NCBI GenBank assembly: GCA_016190785.1
Contig: JACPPX010000133.1
Location: forward strand, 1 to 20,064
From: Chloroflexota bacterium
GTDB taxonomy: Bacteria; Chloroflexota; Anaerolineae; UBA7937; JACPPX01
Reading direction: 5' to 3'
DNA length: 20,064 nt
Shown piece by piece: positions 1 through 5,671 of this stretch. The position numbers and the translations under genes were made by a program. The notes under the pieces were generated by a model that worked only from the letters and a program-made list of their open reading frames with translations, was not told the origin of the DNA and did no database searches. Each line of letters begins with the position of its first letter. Positions within the stretch are counted from its first letter, which is position 1.

Positions 1-1031
1 GCCATACCATGGTAGCGAAGTCCTCCGGCGTGAATGGGGGCGGGAATAAAGGAGTGGCCCAGGGTGTACATCTTGATCAGCGGTGTAGTTTGGGCCGTAT
101 CCCCGAAATCATAGACATAGAGACCCTTGGTCAGGCTAGGGGCGGCAGTGGGCTCCACGGCGATGATCCGCGTCTTCTTTCCCTCCACAATTTTATCGCG
201 GACAAAAGGTAGCACAAATCCAGAGAAGTTGCTCCCTCCCCCGATGCAGCCGATGAGGATATCTGGATACTCACCCGCCAACTCGAATTGCTTCTTCGCC
301 TCCAGCCCGACCACAGTTTGGTGCATAAGCACATGGTTGAGGACGCTGCCCAGCGAATATTTGGTCCCCGGGGAAGTGACCGCCGCCTCCACCGCCTCAC
401 TGATGGCGATGCCCAGGGAGCCGGGAGAGTCGGGGTCTTGTTTAAGGATCTTACTACCGGCTTGGGTGCGAGTAGTGGGACTGGGAAATACTTGGGCGCC
501 CCAGGTTTCCATCAGATGGCGACGGTAGGGCTTCTGCTGGTAGCTCACTTTGACCATGAACACCTGACACTCCAACCCGAAGAGGCGGCAGGCGAAGGAT
601 AGCGCAGAGCCCCATTGGCCGGCGCCGGTCTCCGTGGTCAGCCTCTTGACCCCTTCCTCCTTATTATAGAAGGTCTGGGCAACGGCGGTGTTGGGTTTAT
701 GGCTTCCAGGAGGGCTTATCCCTTCGTACTTGTAGTAGATATGGGCTGGGGTATCGAGAGCCTTCTCTAGACGCCGCGCCCGGAACAGTGGCGTAGGCCT
801 CCACAACTGATAGATCTCCCGCACGGGGTCGGGGATCTCGATATACCTTTCCTGGCTCACCTCCTGGCCGATAAGGGCCATAGGAAAGAGGGGGGCCAGG
901 TCATCGGGGCCGATGGGCTTGCCGGTGCCAGGATGGATGACCGCAGGCAAAGGACTAGGGAGATCTGACTGGATATTGTACCAGGCCTGGGGTATCTCAT
1001 CCTCCGCCAGTAGGATTTTAGTGCGTTCCAT
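1..1031 (-). CDS. trpB: Tryptophan synthase beta chain, TrpB2 type (partial, C-terminus off the left end)
   Basis: This PLP enzyme condenses indole with L-serine to give tryptophan. 343 codons are present, and the reading frame leaves the window at base 1, so perhaps 80-100 C-terminal residues are missing. The start ATG (1029-1031) is preceded by AGGAGG with a 5-base spacer. The N-terminus is long and begins MERTKILLAEDEIP, typical of the TrpB2 branch rather than classical TrpB1. The PLP lysine is K112 in the motif GSHKPNTA. The phosphate-binding loop GGGSN follows IGCI, and the visible end reads GLRYHGM, another TrpB2-like signature. The gene is preceded by a T-box leader with a UGG specifier, so its expression is probably set by uncharged tRNA-Trp. 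A 30-codon ORF lies immediately upstream. No trpA is visible. TrpB2 proteins can act alone as indole salvage enzymes; whether this one partners with TrpA cannot be told here. Family assignment is very secure. Confidence 0.95.
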   Translation of the reverse strand, partial: MERTKILLAEDEIPQAWYNIQSDLPSPLPAVIHPGTGKPIGPDDLAPLFPMALIGQEVSQERYIEIPDPVREIYQLWRPTPLFRARRLEKALDTPAHIYYKYEGISPPGSHKPNTAVAQTFYNKEEGVKRLTTETGAGQWGSALSFACRLFGLECQVFMVKVSYQQKPYRRHLMETWGAQVFPSPTTRTQAGSKILKQDPDSPGSLGIAISEAVEAAVTSPGTKYSLGSVLNHVLMHQTVVGLEAKKQFELAGEYPDILIGCIGGGSNFSGFVLPFVRDKIVEGKKTRIIAVEPTAAPSLTKGLYVYDFGDTAQTTPLIKMYTLGHSFIPAPIHAGGLRYHGM

Positions 1032-1041
1032 TTTTTCCTCC

Positions 1042-1134
1042 TTATTTTAGTCTCTTTTCTCGAGATTTCTGAAATCCCTTCGCTCCCCGCCGCCCCATTG
1101 CAACGAGGAGCCTGTGCCAGTCATCCACCGTCAT
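1042..1134 (-). CDS. Small ORF (30 codons) between the Trp T-box and trpB2
   Basis: ATG at 1132-1134 is preceded by AAGGAGG with a 5-base spacer, as good as any ribosome site in the window. The ORF ends in TAA at 1042-1044, which overlaps the AGGAGG of trpB, so translational coupling is likely. The product starts MTVDDWHRLLVAMGRR and has a strongly basic C-terminal half ending in KRLK; it contains one Trp (residue 6). It lies after the T-box terminator, so it would be made only when the leader reads through. I do not recognise it. It could be a genuine small basic protein, a translation-coupling device for trpB, or a leader-type peptide, although a single Trp and the absence of a following terminator argue against classical attenuation. 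No domain can be assigned. Confidence 0.6.
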   Translation of the reverse strand: MTVDDWHRLLVAMGRRGAKGFQKSREKRLK

Positions 1135-1155
1135 ATTCGCCTCCTTTCTTTCTGG

Positions 1156-1188
1156 AAAAACAAAAATCCCCGTCCTTTAGGGACGGGG
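1156..1188 (-). terminator. Intrinsic terminator of the T-box leader
   Basis: On the minus strand CCCCGTCC (1181-1188) pairs perfectly with GGACGGGG (1168-1175) across a 5-base loop. A T-rich tract of TTTTT G TTTTT follows (1156-1166). The 5' arm lies just after the T-box antiterminator core, as expected for mutually exclusive folding. Confidence 0.93.
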
Positions 1189-1215
1189 AACCCGTGGTGC
1201 CACCCTAATGAAGCC

Positions 1216-1240
1216 AAAAACCCCATCGTGGAAGACGGGG
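1216..1240 (-). terminator. Second terminator-like hairpin inside the T-box leader
   Basis: On the minus strand CCCCGTC (1234-1240) can pair with GATGGGG (1221-1227), with one G-T wobble and loop TTCCAC. TTTTT (1216-1220) follows directly. It lies about 10 bases before the T-box core, where T-boxes usually have only a linker. Its 5' arm CCCCGTC is identical to seven bases of the main terminator's 5' arm, so the main 3' arm could pair with either. Whether it terminates transcription is unknown. Confidence 0.5.
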
Positions 1241-1479
1241 TAGCCAGCCTCACTTTTTCGCGGGCCCGTTAAGGCCCTCAGCCCTGATAACGGTGGCGAC
1301 TCCGGCTTAGCCTACCGGGGCCGGGCTAATCACTGTTGTCAGCCCCCTCGGCCTCGCGACTCCCGGGCCCACTCAGCGCCGCTTTGGCATCGGGCTTGCA
1401 CCGTTCACCCGATTCTCTGAAACCTCAGCCTGCGCCTACTTTCCCGTTCGCCGTCTTTGTTCTATTTAGATTTACGAAA

Positions 1480-1508
1480 AATATAGCATATTCGTCCGAG
1501 GATGTCAA
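1480..1508 (-). promoter_or_regulatory. Sigma70-type promoter for the T-box/trpB2 transcript
   Basis: TTGACA (1503-1508), a 17-base spacer and TATATT (1480-1485), with TG plus one base just before the -10 (extended -10). Predicted transcription start is about 1473, just before T-box Stem I. It lies 34 bases past the stop codon of the preceding lipoprotein gene. Confidence 0.85.
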
Positions 1509-1542
1509 GGCCACCTTTCGGCACCAGTAATGCATTTTATGC

Positions 1543-2055
1543 CTAACAAGACCAAAAGCCGGGTTGCCCTTCAATAGGAACGTTGTACTGAACGCCCACT
1601 GTGACTTCTTCTCCTGGCTTGACCGAACCAGTACACCCCGGCCCACCGCCCATCTGTTTCAATCTTTGCTGCTGGCCTTGGACGAGAATCAAAGACCCCC
1701 ATAAGGTCTTTGCCTCCTGTTCAGTGAGTCCGGGTTTACGAACCGCTGCCTCAAGCTCTCCTCGAACTTGGTTGAGGGTCTGCTGATACTCTTGGACTCC
1801 TTCGGCGGGGACTACTGCGACCCTATACGGACCGCCCACTACACTTTCCACAGACAGTGCCTCCCCCGGGGCGAGGAGAGCCGAGCCCACATTATCTTCG
1901 AATTTAACCGAGACCAACGCCGTGGCCTCGTCGCTAATATTGCGCACCACGACTTTGGCTCTTGGCAATTCAGAGAGGTCTCCCTCACAGGCCAAGAGCA
2001 GAAACACGAAGCAATTCAGGGCCAGTCTACTAAGGAAAAGCCATATTTTTCTCAC
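1543..2055 (-). CDS. Predicted lipoprotein, family A copy 2
   Basis: This 170-residue protein of unknown function starts at GTG (2053-2055) with AGGAGG seven bases upstream. The N-terminus MRKIW is followed by a hydrophobic stretch and a lipobox LLAC with Cys23, so it should be exported and lipid-anchored. The mature part opens with a beta-rich segment (KVVVRNIS, then ALVSVKF), continues with GGPYRVAVVP, has a helical segment (about 110-132) and ends with a Cys pair (GCTG and the final FWSC) that could form a disulfide. The order and spacing of these elements match the protein at 2696-3232 (VTVTNTS, GGTFTVTVLP, a helix starting GLSPGQ, terminal Cys pair), so the two look like diverged paralogs. 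It is the last gene of a four-gene run, 20 bases after the preceding stop. I do not recognise the family; surface or envelope function is inference. Confidence 0.75.
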   Translation of the reverse strand: MRKIWLFLSRLALNCFVFLLLACEGDLSELPRAKVVVRNISDEATALVSVKFEDNVGSALLAPGEALSVESVVGGPYRVAVVPAEGVQEYQQTLNQVRGELEAAVRKPGLTEQEAKTLWGSLILVQGQQQRLKQMGGGPGCTGSVKPGEEVTVGVQYNVPIEGQPGFWSC

Positions 2056-2075
2056 AGACTATTCCTCCTAAACAC

Positions 2076-2651
2076 TCACTGTTGGCAGAGATACGAAGTG
2101 GCCACAAATAGATCCTCGCCACTCTGGGGCTCTTGCCCCTCGCGGTAGATGGCAATCCCCTCGGACACGGCAACGAACTGATAGAGGTCACCGCTCACCA
2201 CCTCCAAAGTGCAAGTCCCGACCGCTGTGGCTCCCGAGAGATATGCGAAGTCTAACTGAAATCGTCCGGGGAAGATGGCCTGGGAGGTGATCTGAAATGA
2301 CTTGAGCGTAAAAGTAGCCGCGGGCTGCACACTACCGGTTTCTGGGTCTATCCAGCTCAGCGCGACTTCCAGAGTATCATCAGCCAGATTAGCAATGCTG
2401 ATTTCGGCGGTGAGGAATTCGGAGAAGTCAATCGTAGGAGTGGCAGTAACCTCCGATAAAGGAGTCGCGGTGGCCGAGGGAGTCGGTGTTTCGGTGGGTG
2501 TCGCGGTGTTCGTAGGCGTAGCGGTCGGGGTGACAGTGGGAGTAGGAGTAGGGGGCGGGCTGATTCCTGCACACCCCGCCATAGCTAGAGCAAGGCTCAA
2601 AGAGATGATCATGCCAAGCTTGTGCTTTATGGCTATCTCCTGATAAGCCAA
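2076..2651 (-). CDS. Predicted lipoprotein with Thr-Pro linker, family B copy 2
   Basis: The frame opens with TTG at 2649-2651, but that codon has no ribosome site. AGGAG (2637-2641) sits six bases before an in-frame ATA (2628-2630), which would begin a textbook signal peptide (KHK, hydrophobic core, LAMAGC lipobox). An ATG at 2610-2612 would remove the basic n-region. After the lipid-anchor Cys comes a low-complexity linker of about 35 residues built of TPT/TAT/TET units, then a C-terminal domain of about 110 residues. That domain matches the C-terminal domain at 3241-3951 along its whole length: shared DDTLEV, PGR-QL, YLSGA, C-T, VSGD-YQ-VA, GEDL, ATS-LCQQ, roughly half of positions identical by eye. 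Two conserved Cys suggest a disulfide. Function unknown. The linker style is common in Chloroflexota secreted proteins. The gene is certain, the start is not. Confidence 0.8.
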   Translation of the reverse strand: MAYQEIAIKHKLGMIISLSLALAMAGCAGISPPPTPTPTVTPTATPTNTATPTETPTPSATATPLSEVTATPTIDFSEFLTAEISIANLADDTLEVALSWIDPETGSVQPAATFTLKSFQITSQAIFPGRFQLDFAYLSGATAVGTCTLEVVSGDLYQFVAVSEGIAIYREGQEPQSGEDLFVATSYLCQQ

Positions 2652-2695
2652 CAGTCCAAGGAACCTGTCTACGCTTTCTTCTATCTTGCTTGCCG

Positions 2696-3232
2696 TTAGA
2701 ACTCAAACTCTGAAGGGGGATTCACGGTTATACTGCAGTATATATCCCAGGCAGTAAGGGGATCCTCCCATACCAGTGTGCAATCCGCTTCCGAGTTCTC
2801 CGTCAGAGTACCCGTGTAAGAGGTACCGGTGGTCTCGATGTCCTTAATTTCACTTCTGATGAGTTCCAATGCAAGTTGGAGGGCTGCTACTTGCCCCGGA
2901 CTCAGGCCCTGCCCGGTCAAAACCTCTCCCAGAGCTGAGCCACCCAAGGCGGTTGCTATTTTCAGGCTCGTATCGTTTAGCCAAGCCAGGTACTGTTCGT
3001 TGGGCAGGACGGTAACCGTAAAGGTGCCCCCGGAAACGCTAGCGCCATATATAGATTGTCCTGATTTGACCAGCCGCACCTGCCCCCCATCGCCATCGGG
3101 CATAACCAGGCTTACCCGCGCCGAATATTCTTTGGAGGTATTGGTCACCGTGACTGTGGCACATCCCGCAAAAAGCAGCCCCAGTATGACTAAGACCCAA
3201 AAATATCCTGTCCGACGATTATTAGTAGGCAT
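2696..3232 (-). CDS. Predicted lipoprotein, family A copy 1
   Basis: 178 residues from ATG at 3230-3232, preceded by AGGAGG that overlaps the stop codon of the upstream gene. The open frame extends further upstream to 3379, but that part overlaps the previous gene and lacks a signal peptide. The N-terminus MPTNNRRTGY is followed by a hydrophobic stretch and the lipobox LFAGC (Cys24), so a lipid-anchored exported protein is predicted. The mature domain has alternating beta segments (TVTVTNTS, ARVSLVM, GGTFTVTVLP), a long helix (about residues 115-137) and a Cys pair near the end (ADC and IYC). It resembles the product at 1543-2055 in layout and motifs. The short gaps place it in one operon with its neighbours. 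No known family recognised. Confidence 0.8.
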   Translation of the reverse strand: MPTNNRRTGYFWVLVILGLLFAGCATVTVTNTSKEYSARVSLVMPDGDGGQVRLVKSGQSIYGASVSGGTFTVTVLPNEQYLAWLNDTSLKIATALGGSALGEVLTGQGLSPGQVAALQLALELIRSEIKDIETTGTSYTGTLTENSEADCTLVWEDPLTAWDIYCSITVNPPSEFEF

Positions 3233-3240
3233 TTTCCCTC

Positions 3241-3951
3241 CTATTGTTGACACAAGGGAGAGGTAGCCATGACCAGGTCCTCCCCGGTCTGGGCCGGCTG
3301 GCGCTTGTTGGCAATGACCACCCCTCCGTTTATTGCCACCAATTGATAATAATCGCCGCTTACGATGCGCATGGTACACACTCCACTCCCCGAGGCACCA
3401 GACAGATATGTAATCTGCAACTGGTAACGGCCGGGTTGGATGGAGGTAAAACCGTTGATATCCTCCGGTTCCAGAGTGAAGCTTCCTACTGATTCTGGCT
3501 CGCCAGATTCGGTGTCCAAGTGAGTGAGGGAGACTTCCAGGGTGTCGTCCGAGGCATTGACCAGATTTATCTCCCCGGTGCCCTGGCCTATGGCATTGAG
3601 GATCTGGCGCTGGTTAATGGCCCCCGTGGTGTAGAGATAGTAGCCAGCCGCACCGAGAAGACAGAGAGCCACGACCCCTAGCACAAGGATGATCAAGCAG
3701 GTGGCTAGGCAACCCCGCCCTTTCTTGGCAGGAGGTGCAGGTGCAGGAGTCACACTCTTGGCCGGCATTTCCTCTGGCGGAGCACTAACTGTGCTCACCG
3801 CCCCGGTTTCCGGGGTGCTGGCAGCAGGAATTGGCTGAACAGGACGGCGAGGGCGGAGAAGGCGGCGGCCAACGGAGACGACAAATCCGAGGAAAGCCAA
3901 GCCTAAAAGGCAGACCAGGAATATCATCCAACCCTCAATAGTTATCTGCAT
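3241..3951 (-). CDS. Two-TM membrane protein with family B extracytoplasmic domain (copy 1)
   Basis: 236 residues from ATG at 3949-3951, with a G-rich ribosome site (GAGGGGGG) three bases upstream. Transmembrane helix 1 spans about 7-28. A Pro/Ala/Ser-rich linker (about 35-77) is bracketed by basic clusters RRLLRPRRP and KKGRG. Helix 2 spans about 80-107, and a domain of about 110 residues ends in LCQQ. By the positive-inside rule the linker is cytoplasmic and the C-terminal domain is outside. That domain is clearly homologous to the mature domain of the lipoprotein at 2076-2651, but here it is held by membrane helices rather than lipid. First gene of the four-gene operon, about 117 bases after the predicted transcript start. 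Function unknown; a scaffold or anchor for the lipoproteins is a guess. Confidence 0.8.
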   Translation of the reverse strand: MQITIEGWMIFLVCLLGLAFLGFVVSVGRRLLRPRRPVQPIPAASTPETGAVSTVSAPPEEMPAKSVTPAPAPPAKKGRGCLATCLIILVLGVVALCLLGAAGYYLYTTGAINQRQILNAIGQGTGEINLVNASDDTLEVSLTHLDTESGEPESVGSFTLEPEDINGFTSIQPGRYQLQITYLSGASGSGVCTMRIVSGDYYQLVAINGGVVIANKRQPAQTGEDLVMATSPLCQQ

Positions 3952-3979
3952 CGTCCCCCCTCATACTGGGAAAATTCAG

Positions 3980-4011
3980 AGGCGGACTGGTGCTCGGGGC
4001 TCAGTCCGCCT
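3980..4011. repeat. Inverted repeat in the 5' UTR of the lipoprotein operon
   Basis: AGGCGGACT (3980-3988) and AGTCCGCCT (4003-4011) form a perfect 9-bp stem with a 14-base loop. It lies downstream of the predicted start of the operon transcript and about 30 bases before the first start codon. On the minus strand it is followed only by CTGAATTTTCCC, a weak T tract, so it could be an inefficient terminator, an RNA stabiliser or a protein-binding site. Confidence 0.6.
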
Positions 4012-4075
4012 GCGCAGAGCAAGTCTGGCTGCCTAGATAAGTCTTCGCTCACGCCAAACCCTACTATTTGGGGGC

Positions 4076-4104
4076 AGTATACCAGGTTTTCTCCTCAATG
4101 TCAA
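4076..4104 (-). promoter_or_regulatory. Consensus sigma70-type promoter for the lipoprotein operon
   Basis: TTGACA (4099-4104), exactly 17 bases, then TATACT (4076-4081). Predicted start near 4069 gives a leader of about 117 bases before the first gene. Confidence 0.85.
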
Positions 4105-4122
4105 TAGCCCTGGCTTGAACTG

Positions 4123-4149
4123 CCTGGGTGGGATCGCCTGCAACCCAGG
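4123..4149 (-). terminator. Hairpin just after the MBL hydrolase gene, possible weak terminator
   Basis: On the minus strand CCTGGGT (4143-4149) pairs with ACCCAGG (4123-4129) across a 13-base loop, six bases past the stop codon of the hydrolase. No T tract follows, so intrinsic termination is doubtful; 3' end protection is possible. Confidence 0.35.
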
Positions 4150-4155
4150 TCGGTA

Positions 4156-4917
4156 TTAGCCCAGATCCAGAACCTCGAAATCCTTGGCCAGCCGCACCGG
4201 GCCGGGAAAAAACTTTTGTGCCCTCTGCACCGTCCCTTCAGCATCTTGGGCCAGCCGCTCCGAGTAGTGAATCAATATCAACTCTTTGACCTCGGCCTGG
4301 GCAGCCATTTGTCCTGCCTCCTCTGGAGTGGTATGGACATCGTTCGGACGGTTGGAGGCGCATTCTTGGATGAGGATATCCGAGCCTTGTGCCAAATTGA
4401 CCAAGGCTGGGCAGGGACTGGTATCACTGGAGTAGGTCACAACCCGGCCACCTCTAGAGCGGGGCGTGATGCGCACCGCCACCACTGGTATCGAATGCCT
4501 TCCCGGGCTGGTATGTACCTGAAATTCCTGGTTATCAATGATCAGGGCTTGTTCGGCATCAGGGATGGGGTTAAGTCGCAAAGGCAATGGTTTGTCGCCA
4601 AGTTTAAAAAATTGAATCAGTTGCTGAGCCACTTCCAGGGCATGGGCATTAGCATATATCTCTAGAGGAGTAATGCGGCCCATGAGCCACAGTTCGTGGA
4701 TTAGAGCCGGGAGGCCATAGATGTGATCGGGGTGGGCATGTGTGATGAGCACCCCATGTAGTTGACCAGGATCAGCGCCGATACGCAGCAGTTTCTGGAA
4801 GGGGCTGCCCGGACAATCGATAAGCAAGCTGCCAGATGGGGCATCGAGAAAGAGGGAGGTGTTGTCCTGCTGCGCGGTGGTCAGGGCCGTGGCTGTGCCC
4901 AAAATGACTAGCCTCAT
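4156..4917 (-). CDS. RNase Z-like metallo-beta-lactamase-fold hydrolase
   Basis: 253 residues from ATG 4915-4917, with AGGGGAG directly before it and five bases after the previous stop. The MBL signature H-A-H-P-D-H is intact (H60, H62, D64, H65, in ITHAHPDHIYG). Later ligand-type positions are visible: GRHS (about 145), SSDTS (about 178) and C-terminal LIHYSER. The opening LGTATALTTAQQDN is the loop usual in the RNase Z/arylsulfatase-like branch. It lacks the long extra arm of true tRNase Z, and 253 residues is short, so a phosphodiesterase or small-molecule hydrolase is as likely as tRNA 3' processing. It is translated from the same transcript as the HD-domain protein upstream, suggesting the two act on related phosphorylated substrates (inference). 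Family secure, substrate unknown. Confidence 0.88.
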   Translation of the reverse strand: MRLVILGTATALTTAQQDNTSLFLDAPSGSLLIDCPGSPFQKLLRIGADPGQLHGVLITHAHPDHIYGLPALIHELWLMGRITPLEIYANAHALEVAQQLIQFFKLGDKPLPLRLNPIPDAEQALIIDNQEFQVHTSPGRHSIPVVAVRITPRSRGGRVVTYSSDTSPCPALVNLAQGSDILIQECASNRPNDVHTTPEEAGQMAAQAEVKELILIHYSERLAQDAEGTVQRAQKFFPGPVRLAKDFEVLDLG

Positions 4918-4922
4918 CTCCC

Positions 4923-5570
4923 CTACCCTCCCTGGCCTAACTCCTGGGCCAGCTGGCGATAGAACCGTTGCATGAATTGATAACGCTCCTCGGCCATTTT
5001 CCGGCCCGGTGGGGTGTTCATGCTACTGACTATGCGCGCGGCTGTCTCAAGCCAATCCCGATATTGTGCGAAATATCTTTCTGTGGTTATCCCTGGAACC
5101 GAAGCGGGGTTGGTCATTAGATAATGAACCAGTGAGGTTGCTCCTAATTTAGAGAGTTTATCCGCATCCCAAATGATTGCTGTTTCGAGATTTTGTAGTG
5201 GTTCATCCCGGAAGAGACCGACGTGTTGGGCGATGGCATACATCACACGCGGTATCTTCTCCGGTGGGAAATCGGTGGCTTCCAGTATTTTCTTGGCTTC
5301 CTGGGCACTGGCCTCACCATGGCTATCCCGGCCCTCGGCGATTTCTTCCTTGGCCAAGTCGTGCAACCAAGCCGCAGCCCGCACCACATCGCGATCGGCA
5401 CCAAGTTCTTGGGCCAGGGTCTCGGCAATGGCCACCACCGCTTTTAAGTGCTCCCAACGATAATTAAAGGGGGGTGTCCCCTCCGCTCTCCACAGGCTCC
5501 GAGATTCCTGCTCGGCTCGGGCGCGGGCGGCGGTTATGGCTACTTCCTCCCAAGATTTTTTATCGCTCAT
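4923..5570 (-). CDS. HD-domain metal-dependent phosphohydrolase
   Basis: 215 residues from ATG at 5568-5570 with GAGGAA five bases upstream. The HD-fold metal and catalytic residues are in order: H41 (RWEHLKAVV), H70-D71 (AAWLHDLAKEE), H84 (DSHGEAS), H116 (AIAQHV) and D135 or D137 (IIWDADKLSKLG). This is the pattern of small single-domain HD hydrolases acting on nucleotides or other phosphate esters. It is not an HD-GYP protein. It begins an operon with the MBL hydrolase and is transcribed divergently from the TPR gene, with a promoter at 5588-5615. The cellular substrate is unknown. Confidence 0.88.
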   Translation of the reverse strand: MSDKKSWEEVAITAARARAEQESRSLWRAEGTPPFNYRWEHLKAVVAIAETLAQELGADRDVVRAAAWLHDLAKEEIAEGRDSHGEASAQEAKKILEATDFPPEKIPRVMYAIAQHVGLFRDEPLQNLETAIIWDADKLSKLGATSLVHYLMTNPASVPGITTERYFAQYRDWLETAARIVSSMNTPPGRKMAEERYQFMQRFYRQLAQELGQGG

Positions 5571-5587
5571 AGTTCCTCAGGGTAGGG

Positions 5588-5615
5588 ATTGTATTTGCTA
5601 TTCTCCGAGTGTCAA
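5588..5615 (-). promoter_or_regulatory. Sigma70-type promoter for the HD/MBL operon
   Basis: TTGACA (5610-5615), 16-base spacer, TACAAT (5588-5593). The predicted start near 5581 leaves a leader of only about 11 bases, just enough for the ribosome site. Confidence 0.75.
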
Positions 5616-5619
5616 ATAT

Positions 5620-5649
5620 TTAGCAGCATAAAGCATGGCGTGATATACT
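5620..5649 (+). promoter_or_regulatory. Probable extended -10 promoter for the TPR gene
   Basis: TATACT at 5644-5649 is preceded by TGA (extended -10). A weak -35, TTAGCA (5620-5625), lies 18 bases upstream. It partly overlaps the divergent promoter's -35 region, so the two could interfere. The leader to the ATG at 5672 would be about 16 bases. Confidence 0.5.
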
Positions 5650-5671
5650 TGCTAGGAAGGGTTGGCAAGAC

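Larger units (their letters stand above)
1151..1473 (-). promoter_or_regulatory. T-box riboswitch, tryptophan specificity, upstream of trpB2
   Basis: The minus strand carries the T-box core AGGGTGGCACCACGGG at 1191-1206. The bulge UGGC (1199-1202) would pair with the 3' end GCCA of a tRNA with discriminator G73, as tRNA-Trp has. Stem I features are visible: the 5' loop strand AGTA (1437-1440), an AGAGAA element, and GGTGCAAGCCCG near the apex. The specifier loop lies between paired arms GGCGC/GCGCT and CGGG/CCCG; its 3' strand is GAGTGGG, giving specifier UGG (Trp) at 1369-1371. The terminator at the 3' end competes with the antiterminator. Known behaviour of the class: uncharged cognate tRNA stabilises the antiterminator and allows transcription. 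The specifier call rests on hand-folding but agrees with both the downstream gene and the discriminator base. Confidence 0.93.

Noticed and set aside
1336..1530. Plus- and minus-strand frames across the T-box leader
   Set aside because: The region is a structured RNA with its own promoter; the frames have no ribosome site and conflict with the T-box.
2470..2560. Possible tandem repeat or CRISPR-like array
   Set aside because: The periodic units are 6-12 bases long and in frame with coding Thr-Pro; no spacers are present.
2302..2643. Plus-strand Val/Gly-rich frame
   Set aside because: It is the complement of the Thr-Pro repeat tract of the lipoprotein, so the apparent repeat protein is a shadow.
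3233..3379. N-terminal extension of the family A lipoprotein at 2696-3232
   Set aside because: It overlaps the upstream gene by more than 130 bases, lacks a ribosome site and would bury the signal peptide.
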